IMG/VR virus record: IMGVR_UViG_3300017760_000127
Location: 1 to 21,562 of that record
Source of the DNA: a virus
DNA length: 21,562 bases
Reading direction: 5' to 3' (one strand)
Below the pieces are notes generated by a model. It worked only from the letters and a program-made list of their open reading frames with translations. It was not told the DNA's origin and made no database searches. Of the stretch, positions 13,042-19,390 are shown one piece after another (position 1 is the stretch's first letter; every line of letters begins with the position of its first letter). The position numbers and the translations under genes were made by a program.

Positions 13042-13250
13042 TGAAACTTGAACAACAGCAAGTTCAGGAACTTACTGTAGAACAGGTTATGGCAGAGCTT
13101 GTGAAGCATGAGGCCGAATGCAATCTGCGATATCAACGCATTGAAGAGCGTCTTGATGACCATAAGGGTCACATGTGCAAGTTAGATCAGCGTCTATGGT
13201 GGATTGTTGGTCTTGTGATCCTTGCTCCATTTTTACAGAGATTACTGTAA
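13041..13250 (+). CDS. Small protein with C-terminal membrane anchor
   Basis: This 69-aa protein has a helical, coiled-coil-like body (about 1-48, including VEQVMAELVKHEAECNLRYQ and RIEERLDDHKGH). It is followed by one transmembrane helix, WWIVGLVILAPFLQRLL, at the very C-terminus. The plan is like small XhlA-type phage membrane proteins found with lysis genes, but similarity is only in layout. The chosen ATG shares its A with the TAA of the upstream gene. An ATG 6 nt earlier and a GTG at 13029 are alternatives. Its stop overlaps the next start the same way. A lysis or entry role is possible but not shown. Confidence 0.65.
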   Translation: MKLEQQQVQELTVEQVMAELVKHEAECNLRYQRIEERLDDHKGHMCKLDQRLWWIVGLVILAPFLQRLL

Positions 13251-13630
13251 TGACAATTAGTAGAGCTTCAATGCAGAAACAGTTAAAGGGGAATAAGATG
13301 CCTAAAAAAATGAAAAAGAAGCCAGTAACAAAGGCGTTTATGGGTTTGTTGACATCATCGCCAGCTTTGAAATTTCTAAAAGACAAGGGAATTATGAGCG
13401 GTGGCGCTCTTGGTCTGGGGCAGTTGGCAGCAAAAAAATTAAGAAATAAAAAGAAAGGCTCCGCTCCTGCGCCAGCAGCAGCAGCTAAAACTATGGGTAA
13501 GAAAAACCCTATGGGTGATCCCGGTCAGTTTGCTCCAGCCACACCAATGACAATGAGTAAAGGTGGTGCCATGAAGCGTAAGCGTCCGATTGATGGAATC
13601 GCACAGCGCGGAAGAACAAGGGCAAAGTAA
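13250..13630 (+). CDS. Basic Ala/Lys-rich protein with a GG...DGIAQRGRT motif
   Basis: This 126-aa protein begins MTISRASMQKQLKGNKMPKK at the ATG sharing its A with the previous stop. A later ATG at 13298 is the alternative start. The sequence is very basic, with a mildly hydrophobic helix around GGALGLGQLAAKK and an Ala/Pro linker. It ends SKGGAMKRKRPIDGIAQRGR followed by TRAK. I remember the ending, KGG...DGIAxRGrT, as a recurring tail in proteins of marine phages. Its role is unknown. The gene joins a run of similarly basic small proteins. DNA binding or a virion-interior function is inferred from charge only. Confidence 0.65.
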   Translation: MTISRASMQKQLKGNKMPKKMKKKPVTKAFMGLLTSSPALKFLKDKGIMSGGALGLGQLAAKKLRNKKKGSAPAPAAAAKTMGKKNPMGDPGQFAPATPMTMSKGGAMKRKRPIDGIAQRGRTRAK

Positions 13631-13890
13631 TGCGCCGTAGGGATTACGCATCTGAGTATAAAAATTATCAAAGCAAGCCGTCTCAAAAAAAGAAAAGGGC
13701 TAGTAGGAATGCTGCGAGAAGAAAAATGATGTCTGATGGCAGAGTGTCTAAAGGTGATGGAAAAGATGTGTCCCATAAAAATGGCAACCCAAGGGACAAC
13801 AGATCATCTAATCTAAAGGTTGTTAGAGCGTCTGTTAATAGATCGTTTAGAAGAACAAGCACGGCAAGAAAGGCCAATAGGAAGTCCTAA
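13630..13890 (+). CDS. Small basic protein with HNH-like motif
   Basis: This 86-aa protein is rich in Arg, Lys and Ser. The central segment, KDVSHKNGNPRDNRSSNLKV (45-64), matches the H-x-x-GNP-x-N-x-x-x-NL core of HNH and homing-type endonucleases, where the His and Asn line the metal site. It lacks the extra domains of homing nucleases and is shorter than most. The N-terminal half (RDYASEYKNYQSKPSQKKKR) is a basic helix. I remember similar short proteins next to structural genes of marine phages. Possible roles are nicking near packaging, or binding without cutting. Start and stop overlap neighbours as TAATG. Confidence 0.7.
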   Translation: MRRRDYASEYKNYQSKPSQKKKRASRNAARRKMMSDGRVSKGDGKDVSHKNGNPRDNRSSNLKVVRASVNRSFRRTSTARKANRKS

Positions 13891-14000
13891 TGGCGAGGAG
13901 AGTAGAAAGTGTACACATCAAGCGGAAACGGATTCGCCGTCCCGGCAAACACAAAAAGAATGTCAACAAGCGAAACAAAGTCAAAACATTCTTTGGTTAA
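13890..14000 (+). CDS. Very small basic peptide (36 aa)
   Basis: The ATG shares its A with the TAA of the upstream gene and encodes MARRVESVHIKRKRIRRPGK followed by HKKNVNKRNKVKTFFG. About half the residues are Lys or Arg. The HIKRKRIRRPGKHKKN pattern is like short basic proteins of other marine phages that carry an RPG-H-K motif. The exact TAATG overlap, the same style as its neighbours, supports a real gene despite its length. The next gene begins inside it in another frame. It probably binds nucleic acid or a virion surface; function unknown. Confidence 0.6.
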   Translation: MARRVESVHIKRKRIRRPGKHKKNVNKRNKVKTFFG

Positions 14001-14154
14001 GGAGCATTGCGGCCCCAGATGTCCTAGATGTCAAGGCAGCTTAAAAACAGTTAATGTACATGGTCACGATCAGTGTGTTGTTTGTGGATCTGTAATAGAT
14101 GATTGTTGTCAAGGAGAAGTATTGTGCGAAGGTGTCCAACCAAAAAACCAGTAG
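13960..14154 (+). CDS. Small zinc-ribbon protein
   Basis: This protein is about 64 aa from the ATG at 13960; a GTG at 13909 would add 17 residues that duplicate another gene's frame. The C-terminal part is diagnostic: HCGPRCPRCQGSLKTVNVHG, then DQCVVCGSVIDDCCQGE. Two CxxC knuckles (CPRC and CVVC) make a zinc ribbon, with further cysteines after it. I remember the NVHGH-QC-C-S-V-DDCCQGE pattern from many phage genomes, without known function. No good Shine-Dalgarno precedes the ATG. The gene overlaps its upstream neighbour by 41 nt and its downstream neighbour by 31 nt, in three different frames. Confidence 0.7.
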   Translation: MSTSETKSKHSLVKEHCGPRCPRCQGSLKTVNVHGHDQCVVCGSVIDDCCQGEVLCEGVQPKNQ

Positions 14155-14900
14155 CTATGAAGAGTGGGGGAAGTGCAACTGTAAAAAACCCAGTAGCTAA
14201 AGCTGTAAAAAAAATTAAACCAAGCATAGTAAAGCCAAAGAAAGGTAAGGGGTCTTACAATAGGAAGGCCTCTTCTTTTAGTTCTGGTGGTGCAGCAAAG
14301 GTAAGATCTGCTGGCAAGGATTATATGGCAAGCGTTAGGGCAAAGACTCCAGCAACTGGAGTAAGGGCCAAAGCAAGGCAAAAGGCCGCAAAAGAAAAGA
14401 TTGAGAAAGATTTGAATAAATCCCGCAAGGGTTTTGCCACCCCAGCCAGACAAGCAGAATTGAAGTCAGGCGGAAACGTAAAGAAGAAGGTTGGCAAAGT
14501 AGTAAAGGCTCTAAAGAAAGCCTCTAAGTCACATGCTGGTCAGGCCAAGACACTATCTGCTCTTAAATTAAGAGAGGGTGGGTCTACAACAAAAAGAAAG
14601 CCAAAGTTAAAAACGCCAAAAGGCACGAAGGGATTTAAGGGAATCCAGCCTTTGAAACCCACTACCATGAGGGCAAGTAGATATGAGTCTGGTGGTGATG
14701 TTGAGCCAATGAAAAAGGGCGGCAAGACAAAGTCCCGTGTTAATGAAGCAGGAAACTACACAAAGCCCGCGTTAAGAAAAAGAATATTCAATAGAAGTAA
14801 GGCTGGCGGAAAAGGTGGCGCTCCGGGTCAGTGGTCAGCAAGAAAAGCGCAAATGATGGCATCAGCTTATAAAAAAGCTGGCGGTGGATACCGAGACTAG
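14124..14900 (+). CDS. Long basic repeat protein with GQWSARKAQ C-terminal domain
   Basis: This protein has about 258 aa from the GTG at 14124, chosen because AAGGAG lies 7 nt upstream; a TTG at 14103 has no such site. The body is extremely rich in Lys with few acidic residues. It carries spaced GG motifs: KSGGSATVK, SSGGAAKVR, KSGGNVKKK, REGGSTTKR and ESGGDVEPM. The last 55 residues form a conserved domain, KPALRKRIFNRSKAGGKGGA, PGQWSARKAQMMASAYKKAG and GGY. I remember this tail from phage and giant-virus proteins (a DUF, I believe DUF5872). DNA compaction or a virion-interior role is suggested by charge only. Confidence 0.72.
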   Translation: MRRCPTKKPVAMKSGGSATVKNPVAKAVKKIKPSIVKPKKGKGSYNRKASSFSSGGAAKVRSAGKDYMASVRAKTPATGVRAKARQKAAKEKIEKDLNKSRKGFATPARQAELKSGGNVKKKVGKVVKALKKASKSHAGQAKTLSALKLREGGSTTKRKPKLKTPKGTKGFKGIQPLKPTTMRASRYESGGDVEPMKKGGKTKSRVNEAGNYTKPALRKRIFNRSKAGGKGGAPGQWSARKAQMMASAYKKAGGGYRD

Positions 14901-15071
14901 ATGTTCAGATATATATTATTTTGCGCCGTTGTTAATACTTCGTCAGTTGAAATAGAAACAGAAATAATAAGTATGCATGACACCATATCTGAGTGTCATG
15001 TGGCTAGTACGGTTCATGGCTTTGACAACGAAAAAGATCAGTGTTTTTGCATAGATATGGAACTTAGATAA
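14901..15071 (+). CDS. Small putative exported cysteine protein (56 aa)
   Basis: The ATG follows the previous TAG with no gap. The product starts MFRYILFCAVVNTSSVEIET, with a short hydrophobic N-terminus. It then has ISECHVASTVHGF and ends DQCFCIDMELR. Cysteines at 8, 32, 48 and 50 suggest disulphides outside the cytoplasm. The gene ends 1 nt before the next ATG, which supports it as part of the operon. The plan is like 1711-1932 and 3468-3674 in this window. Function unknown. Confidence 0.6.
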   Translation: MFRYILFCAVVNTSSVEIETEIISMHDTISECHVASTVHGFDNEKDQCFCIDMELR

Positions 15072-15072
15072 T

Positions 15073-15567
15073 ATGATTGCAGAGACCCTCGCGGGTATAT
15101 CATTATTCAAGGCGGCAGTTGATGGCATTAAAGGTGCTATCGGCACAGCTAATGATGTGGGTGATATAGCAAGTTATATAGATAATTTATTTGAGGGTGA
15201 AAAACAGGTACAGAAGTTAAGAAGTAAAAAATCAGGTGTTGGTGGTGTTGCTGATCAATTTGGTGTAAAATCAGTAGCAACTGAGGTTATTAATGCAAAA
15301 CTTGCTAAAGAGCAAATGCAGGAAATAGCCTCTATGGTTGATATGAGGTTTGGTCACGGTACTTGGAAAAGTATAACTGAGGAAAGGGCCAAAAGAATAA
15401 GGGAAGCAAAGGAAGCGGCGGCAGCAGCCAAAAGAGAGCAGATAAAAAAACAAAGAGAGTTGGAAAATAACATAAAAATGGGTTTGGGTATTTTTGCTCT
15501 TACAATAATAATCATTGGTCTTTTTGTTTTTTTAATGGTTTCGGTAGCCGCAGCTCTTAATGTTTAA
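15073..15567 (+). CDS. Conserved phage membrane protein
   Basis: This 164-aa protein starts MIAETLAGISLFKAAVDGIK and continues with AIGTANDVGDIASYIDNLF. The middle is a helical region with MQEIASMVDMRFGHGTWKSI and a long charged, probably coiled-coil, stretch (EAKEAAAAAKREQIKKQREL). One transmembrane helix near the C-terminus (IFALTIIIIGLFVFLMVSVA) ends the protein. I remember relatives with the same order (helical start, TWD/TWKSI segment, charged helix, terminal membrane span) in T7-like marine phages, uncharacterised. A role in DNA ejection, entry or lysis is possible; none is shown by the sequence. Confidence 0.7.
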   Translation: MIAETLAGISLFKAAVDGIKGAIGTANDVGDIASYIDNLFEGEKQVQKLRSKKSGVGGVADQFGVKSVATEVINAKLAKEQMQEIASMVDMRFGHGTWKSITEERAKRIREAKEAAAAAKREQIKKQRELENNIKMGLGIFALTIIIIGLFVFLMVSVAAALNV

Positions 15568-15584
15568 AAGTTATAGGGAACTTT

Positions 15585-15845
15585 ATGCCGTTAAAAAAAT
15601 CGCAAAGAAGTTTGAAGTCTTGGACTAAGCAGAAGTGGAGAACCAAGAGTGGAAAGCCGTCCACACAAGGGCCGAAGGCAACGGGAGAAAGATATCTTCC
15701 GGCATCAGCTATTAAAGCCCTCTCGTCTAAGGAATATGCGGCCACCACCCGTGCTAAAAGAAAAGCAACTAAGGCTGGTAAGCAGTTTGCAAAGCAGCCT
15801 AAAACGATACGAGCTAAAGTAAAGCCGCATAGGAAGGTCAAATAA
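15585..15845 (+). CDS. Small basic conserved protein (WTKQKWRTKSGKPS family)
   Basis: This 86-aa protein is rich in Lys. It contains SLKSWTKQKWRTKSGKPSTQ, then GERYLPASAIKALSSKEYAA and TTRAKRKATKAGKQFAKQPK. I remember the WTKQ-WRTKSGK-GERYLP pattern as a widespread small protein family in phages and some giant viruses, of unknown function. The fold seems to be a short alpha/beta core with a basic tail. Spacing to the previous gene is 17 nt with an AGGG Shine-Dalgarno. Its stop overlaps the start of the adaptor gene (TAATG), tying it to the connector genes. Confidence 0.8.
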   Translation: MPLKKSQRSLKSWTKQKWRTKSGKPSTQGPKATGERYLPASAIKALSSKEYAATTRAKRKATKAGKQFAKQPKTIRAKVKPHRKVK

Positions 15846-16525
15846 TGGCTGTTGTAACACCCGACCTACCAGAGATATTTGAAGAGGCGTTTGAAAGAGC
15901 GGGACTCTCTTTACAAACTGGGTATGATCTTAAAACCGCTAGGCGGAGTTTTAACCTTTTAACATTGGAGTGGCAAAATCGTGGACTTAATTTGTGGACT
16001 ATCAATGCTGGGACGCAAGCTCTTACAGCAGGCACAGCAACTTATACGTTACCTACGGGAACGATTGACCTTATTGAGCAACAAATTCGTACAGGTACTG
16101 GCACGAATCAAGTCGATACTGACGTTCAGAGGATTTCGGTTTCTACATACGCTAAAACAAGCAATAAAAACGCTCAAGGCAAGCCTTCGCAGATCTTTGT
16201 GCAGAGACTGGCAACGTCTACAACTTTTACTCTCTGGCCTGTACCAGACAGTGCGGCATCGTATACGCTCGCTTATTACTACCTTCTGGGGATAGATGGG
16301 ATAACTTCCGGCATATCTGGTACAGCCGCTGTACCACCTAGGTTTGTGCCTTGTCTGGTGACAGGATTAGCGTATTATATAGCTATGAAGAAACCAGAAG
16401 TGGCAAATAGGGTTGCCCCCCTAAAGCAGGAATATGAGTTCCAGTTTGAACTGGCAGCAAACGAGGACACTGATTCCTCTGCGTTAAAATTTGTACCATA
16501 CGACACATTTTACCTAGGAGGGTAA
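15845..16525 (+). CDS. Head-to-tail adaptor / tail tubular protein A-like
   Basis: This 226-aa protein is probably a connector ring that docks under the portal. The N-terminal helices are FEEAFERAGLSLQTGYDLKT and ARRSFNLLTLEWQNRGLNLW, followed by a beta segment (TATYTLPTGTIDLIEQQIRT) and GKPSQIFVQR. The C-terminus is a helical bundle, VPPRFVPCLVTGLAYYIAMK. This order matches the T7 gp11 / P22 gp4-type adaptors seen in podoviruses. The protein at 18028-18705 has the same overall plan. The call rests on the motif order and on its place after the head genes. Confidence 0.8.
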   Translation: MAVVTPDLPEIFEEAFERAGLSLQTGYDLKTARRSFNLLTLEWQNRGLNLWTINAGTQALTAGTATYTLPTGTIDLIEQQIRTGTGTNQVDTDVQRISVSTYAKTSNKNAQGKPSQIFVQRLATSTTFTLWPVPDSAASYTLAYYYLLGIDGITSGISGTAAVPPRFVPCLVTGLAYYIAMKKPEVANRVAPLKQEYEFQFELAANEDTDSSALKFVPYDTFYLGG

Positions 16526-16526
16526 T

Positions 16527-17498
16527 ATGCCTATAGTAATTAAAGAATTAGATCCCAAGACAGGAAAGCCAAAGTCAAAAGCAAAGAAAAAGAAGAATCC
16601 ACCACAGGTTGCAAAAGGTGGCGGCATGATGAAGAAAAAGGGCATGCGCCGTGGCGGTATGATGAAGTCAAAAGGTATGGCTGCTGGTGGTAAACTTAAA
16701 ATGGTTGAAAAAGATGGAAAGAAAGTTCCATTCTTTGCTGCTGACGGTAAGGGCAAAATGGCTGCTGGTGGTCGCATGAAGAAAAAGGGCATGAAAAAAG
16801 GTGGCATGATGAAGAAGGGCTACGCCAAAGGCGGGGCTGTAAAGGTTAAGTCAGGCGATACCCTGTCTCAGATTGCCAAGTCAAAAGGTCTTACTCTCAA
16901 GTCTTTGATGGCTGCTAATCCCGGAATCAAAAACGCCAATGAAATTCGCGTTGGACAAAGCATTAAGATGCCAACTGGTGGCGCAAAAACAAGGTCACAA
17001 ATAGCATTTCAAAATGTCGATAAAAATCTAAACAGACGCGATAACGTTTATGCTGGAATGACAAAATCTTCTATGAAGGCACTAGCTGATGATACTGCGG
17101 CTAAAAGATCAAAGAAAGCTGGAACGCCAGTTTCTAAAAAACAGTCTGAAACAGCAAATAAAAGAGCTAGGGTAGGAACTCGCCTCAATCAGCTTGGCGC
17201 AATCAATAAGGAGCGTAGAGCAGCAGATGCCAGTAAAAAGCCGGTAAAAGCAAATAAAATACCGACTGGAAAAACATTAGCAAACACACCTAAGTCAGGT
17301 GCTGCTAAGGTTGCTGAAACTCGTATGGCTAGGTTGGCTAACAAAAACAAATTAGCCCGTAGAGCAGGTGGCGGTGCCATGAAGAAAAAAGGCTATGCTA
17401 TGGGTGGAATGATGAAGAAAAAGGGTATGGCTAAAGGTGGTGTAATGCGCGGTACTGGTGCAGCCACAAAGGGTAAGCGCTTTGGACGCGCAGGCTAG
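16527..17498 (+). CDS. LysM protein with Lys/Gly/Met repeats
   Basis: This 323-aa protein has three parts. Residues 30-104 are short repeats such as GGGMMKKKGMRRGGMMKSKG and MAAGGRMKKKGMKKGG. Residues 105-149 are a LysM domain, VKVKSGDTLSQIAKSKGLTL with LKSLMAANPGIK and IRVGQSIKMP, which normally binds peptidoglycan. The remainder is basic and helical, ending with the same repeat style (RRAGGGAMKKKGYAMGGMMK). It has an ideal AGGAGGG Shine-Dalgarno (16516-16522). LysM in a virion protein suggests cell-wall contact during entry, while the basic repeats may bind DNA or membrane. No lytic enzyme domain is seen. Confidence 0.8.
   Translation: MPIVIKELDPKTGKPKSKAKKKKNPPQVAKGGGMMKKKGMRRGGMMKSKGMAAGGKLKMVEKDGKKVPFFAADGKGKMAAGGRMKKKGMKKGGMMKKGYAKGGAVKVKSGDTLSQIAKSKGLTLKSLMAANPGIKNANEIRVGQSIKMPTGGAKTRSQIAFQNVDKNLNRRDNVYAGMTKSSMKALADDTAAKRSKKAGTPVSKKQSETANKRARVGTRLNQLGAINKERRAADASKKPVKANKIPTGKTLANTPKSGAAKVAETRMARLANKNKLARRAGGGAMKKKGYAMGGMMKKKGMAKGGVMRGTGAATKGKRFGRAG
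16629..17431. repeat. Short intragenic repeats (ATGAAGAAAAAGGGCATG)
   Basis: An 18-bp unit occurs exactly at 16629-16646 and 16776-16793. A one-mismatch copy lies near 17412-17429, and a more diverged copy near 17379. All are in frame within the LysM gene and encode MKKKGM. They lie on both sides of the LysM domain, so the repeat array seems to be interrupted by it. Confidence 0.75.
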
Positions 17499-17501
17499 TA
17501 A

Positions 17502-18023
17502 ATGCCTAACGCGGTAGGAAAACACGCATATGGTGTATGTGATAAAACAGGGTTCAGATATAAGTTATCTGACCTTGTTTTTGAAATAAGAAACGGAACC
17601 AGAACAGGTATGCGTGTTGGAAAAGATGTGGTTGACCATGACCACCCGCAAAACTTCATTGGCAGGGTAAGAACCTCTGATGGTCAGTCACTGCCTAATG
17701 CAAGGCCAAATAGACTAGAGCCTGATGTAATTAATCTTTTGCAAGATAACCCGTTTACGACTGGCGCTTCTGGCGGAGTAACAACAACCATAACGGTGAC
17801 AGAAGTTAATCACGAAAGAGACACGGGAGACACTGTAAGGTTTAGAACTGTCGAGCCGTTTGATGGCATAACTCAGGCGGTGATGGAACTGTCTACTGGG
17901 TATTCTATAACAAAAGTATCAGATGATACTTATACCGTTTCTGTTTCTGGCGGTGCAACAACGGGATCTGTTTCTGGCGGCGGCTTTTTTGCAAGCGCTG
18001 GGCCAGTAACAGCTTTAGGGTAG
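17502..18023 (+). CDS. Virion-associated protein with C-terminal beta domain
   Basis: This 173-aa protein has two parts. The N-terminal half (about 1-85) reads GKHAYGVCDKTGFRYKLSDL and HPQNFIGRVRTSDGQSLPNA, a type I remember from phages next to connector genes. The C-terminal half (about 90-173) is a beta-rich domain: TTITVTEVNHERDTGDTVRF, then YSITKVSDDTYTVSVSGGAT and a Gly-rich end. This second part resembles a small Ig-like or hinge module seen in several phage structural proteins. Spacing to the LysM gene is only 3 nt. A tail or connector accessory role is likely; the exact function is unknown. Confidence 0.65.
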   Translation: MPNAVGKHAYGVCDKTGFRYKLSDLVFEIRNGTRTGMRVGKDVVDHDHPQNFIGRVRTSDGQSLPNARPNRLEPDVINLLQDNPFTTGASGGVTTTITVTEVNHERDTGDTVRFRTVEPFDGITQAVMELSTGYSITKVSDDTYTVSVSGGATTGSVSGGGFFASAGPVTALG

Positions 18024-18027
18024 TAAA

Positions 18028-18705
18028 ATGTCTTTTACATTTGGTGAGCTAAAAACCGCTATTCAATCTTACACTGACAACAGCGAGGCAACTTTTGTTG
18101 CTAATATCTCAAACTTTATAAAAGCAGCAGAACAAAGAATATTCTCTAATGTTGATTTAGAAAACTTTAGAAAGAACGCTACTGGTGTAATGGCTACGGG
18201 TAACCAGTATCTAAAAACCCCTACAGATTTTCTTGCCCCATTTTCCTTATTCATTACAACCTCTGGGAGTGAAGGCTTCCTTTTGGAAAAGGATGTCAAC
18301 TTTATGAGGGAGGCATTTCCTGATGTAACATCAACGGGAAAGCCGCTGTATTATGGTTTCTTTGATTCATCTGTCACATCTGCAAGTGGTCTTGTAAATG
18401 CTAGTTTTATATTAGGGCCAACCCCTAATGCGGATTATACAGTTGAATTACATTATTATTACAGGCCAGCCAGCCTTACAACTTTGGCAGACACAGAGTA
18501 CACATGGCTTAGTCAAAACTCTCCAAACTCTCTTTTGTACGGCTCTTTGATAGAGGCTTACATATTTATGAAGGGTGAACCTGATATAATTTCACTGTAT
18601 GAATCTCGATTTGCAGAAAGTTTATCTAGGTTAAAAGACTTAGCAGAGGCCAGAGAAAACTCGGATGCTTACAGAGAGGGGCTTCCAGAAAGACCGAGGA
18701 CATAG
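18028..18705 (+). CDS. Second adaptor / connector-like protein
   Basis: This 225-aa protein opens MSFTFGELKTAIQSYTDNSE, then FVANISNFIKAAEQRIFSNV, a helical start common to phage adaptor proteins. The middle is beta-rich (YLKTPTDFLAPFSLFITTSG, GKPLYYGFF, then TVELHYYYRPASLTTL). The end is a helical bundle with NSLLYGSLIEAYIFMKGEPD and YESRFAESLSRLKDLAE. Its plan parallels the product of 15845-16525 piece by piece. It probably forms or caps part of the short tail or connector. The TAG of the previous gene is 4 nt before this ATG. The fold call is moderately sure; the exact position in the virion is not known. Confidence 0.78.
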   Translation: MSFTFGELKTAIQSYTDNSEATFVANISNFIKAAEQRIFSNVDLENFRKNATGVMATGNQYLKTPTDFLAPFSLFITTSGSEGFLLEKDVNFMREAFPDVTSTGKPLYYGFFDSSVTSASGLVNASFILGPTPNADYTVELHYYYRPASLTTLADTEYTWLSQNSPNSLLYGSLIEAYIFMKGEPDIISLYESRFAESLSRLKDLAEARENSDAYREGLPERPRT

Positions 18706-18712
18706 GGAGACA

Positions 18713-19390
18713 ATGAAAATAGCTATAGTAGGGCTTGGTAGCAGTTACGCTGATTACGTTTCTGCGAGAATAGCCTCACAACATTTTGATGAAGTTTGGG
18801 GAATAAACTGCATAGGGGCGATCATACACGTTGATAAAACCTTTATGATGGATCCTGTGTCTAGGTTTTTAGATACAGAAAACGCGGGTACACAAACGGG
18901 TGTTGCCCGTGAATTTTTATCAAAAAACACAAAACCAGTGATTACCTGTCAACTGGACGATAGAATAAGTTACCTAGAACTTTTCCCATTGAAGGAGGTG
19001 GCTACAGACTTGGGCTTTTGTTATTTTAATAACACTGTGGCTTACGCTGTGGCATACGCAATATGGAGCAAGGTTGAGACTTTATGTCTTTACGGCATAG
19101 ACTACACTTACAAAAATGTCAGCATGGCAGAGTCTGGTAGGGCATGTGTAGAGTTTTGGTTGGCTATAGCTGTTTCTAAGGGGATAAAGATAGAGGTGGC
19201 TCACAACTCGACACTTCTGGACACAAATGTTCCTGATAATGAAAAGTTGTATGGCTATCACAGGCTAGATGATCCACTTGTCCAGACGGTAAGAGATGGT
19301 GCGCTGCTAATAACAAGGCAGTCAGAATTTGCTCCGCCAGAGCCGCAAGATGATAAACCAGTTATATTTGGGAGGCATGATAATGTTTAG
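18713..19390 (+). CDS. Rossmann-like protein (MAF/DUF115-like), function unknown
   Basis: This 225-aa protein starts MKIAIVGLGSSYADYVSARI, a nucleotide-binding Rossmann opening with GxGSS. The ATG at 18713 follows an AGGGAG Shine-Dalgarno; a longer form from 18665 overlaps the previous gene. Later features are FDEVWGINCIGAIIHVDKTF, MMDPVSRFLDTENAG, the strand-helix VETLCLYGIDYTY, and AESGRACVEFWLAIAVSKGI. These recall the DUF115 / MptE / motility-accessory-factor group. Relatives occur in many marine phages and are uncharacterised. It may use a nucleotide-linked substrate, perhaps for sugar transfer or modification, but no catalytic residue set can be confirmed here. Confidence 0.65.
   Translation: MKIAIVGLGSSYADYVSARIASQHFDEVWGINCIGAIIHVDKTFMMDPVSRFLDTENAGTQTGVAREFLSKNTKPVITCQLDDRISYLELFPLKEVATDLGFCYFNNTVAYAVAYAIWSKVETLCLYGIDYTYKNVSMAESGRACVEFWLAIAVSKGIKIEVAHNSTLLDTNVPDNEKLYGYHRLDDPLVQTVRDGALLITRQSEFAPPEPQDDKPVIFGRHDNV

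Noticed and set aside
14109-14453. 114-aa minus-strand frame rich in Phe, Leu and Cys, resembling a membrane protein
   Set aside because: It is the complement of a Lys-rich gene, which gives Phe/Leu-rich antisense frames automatically.
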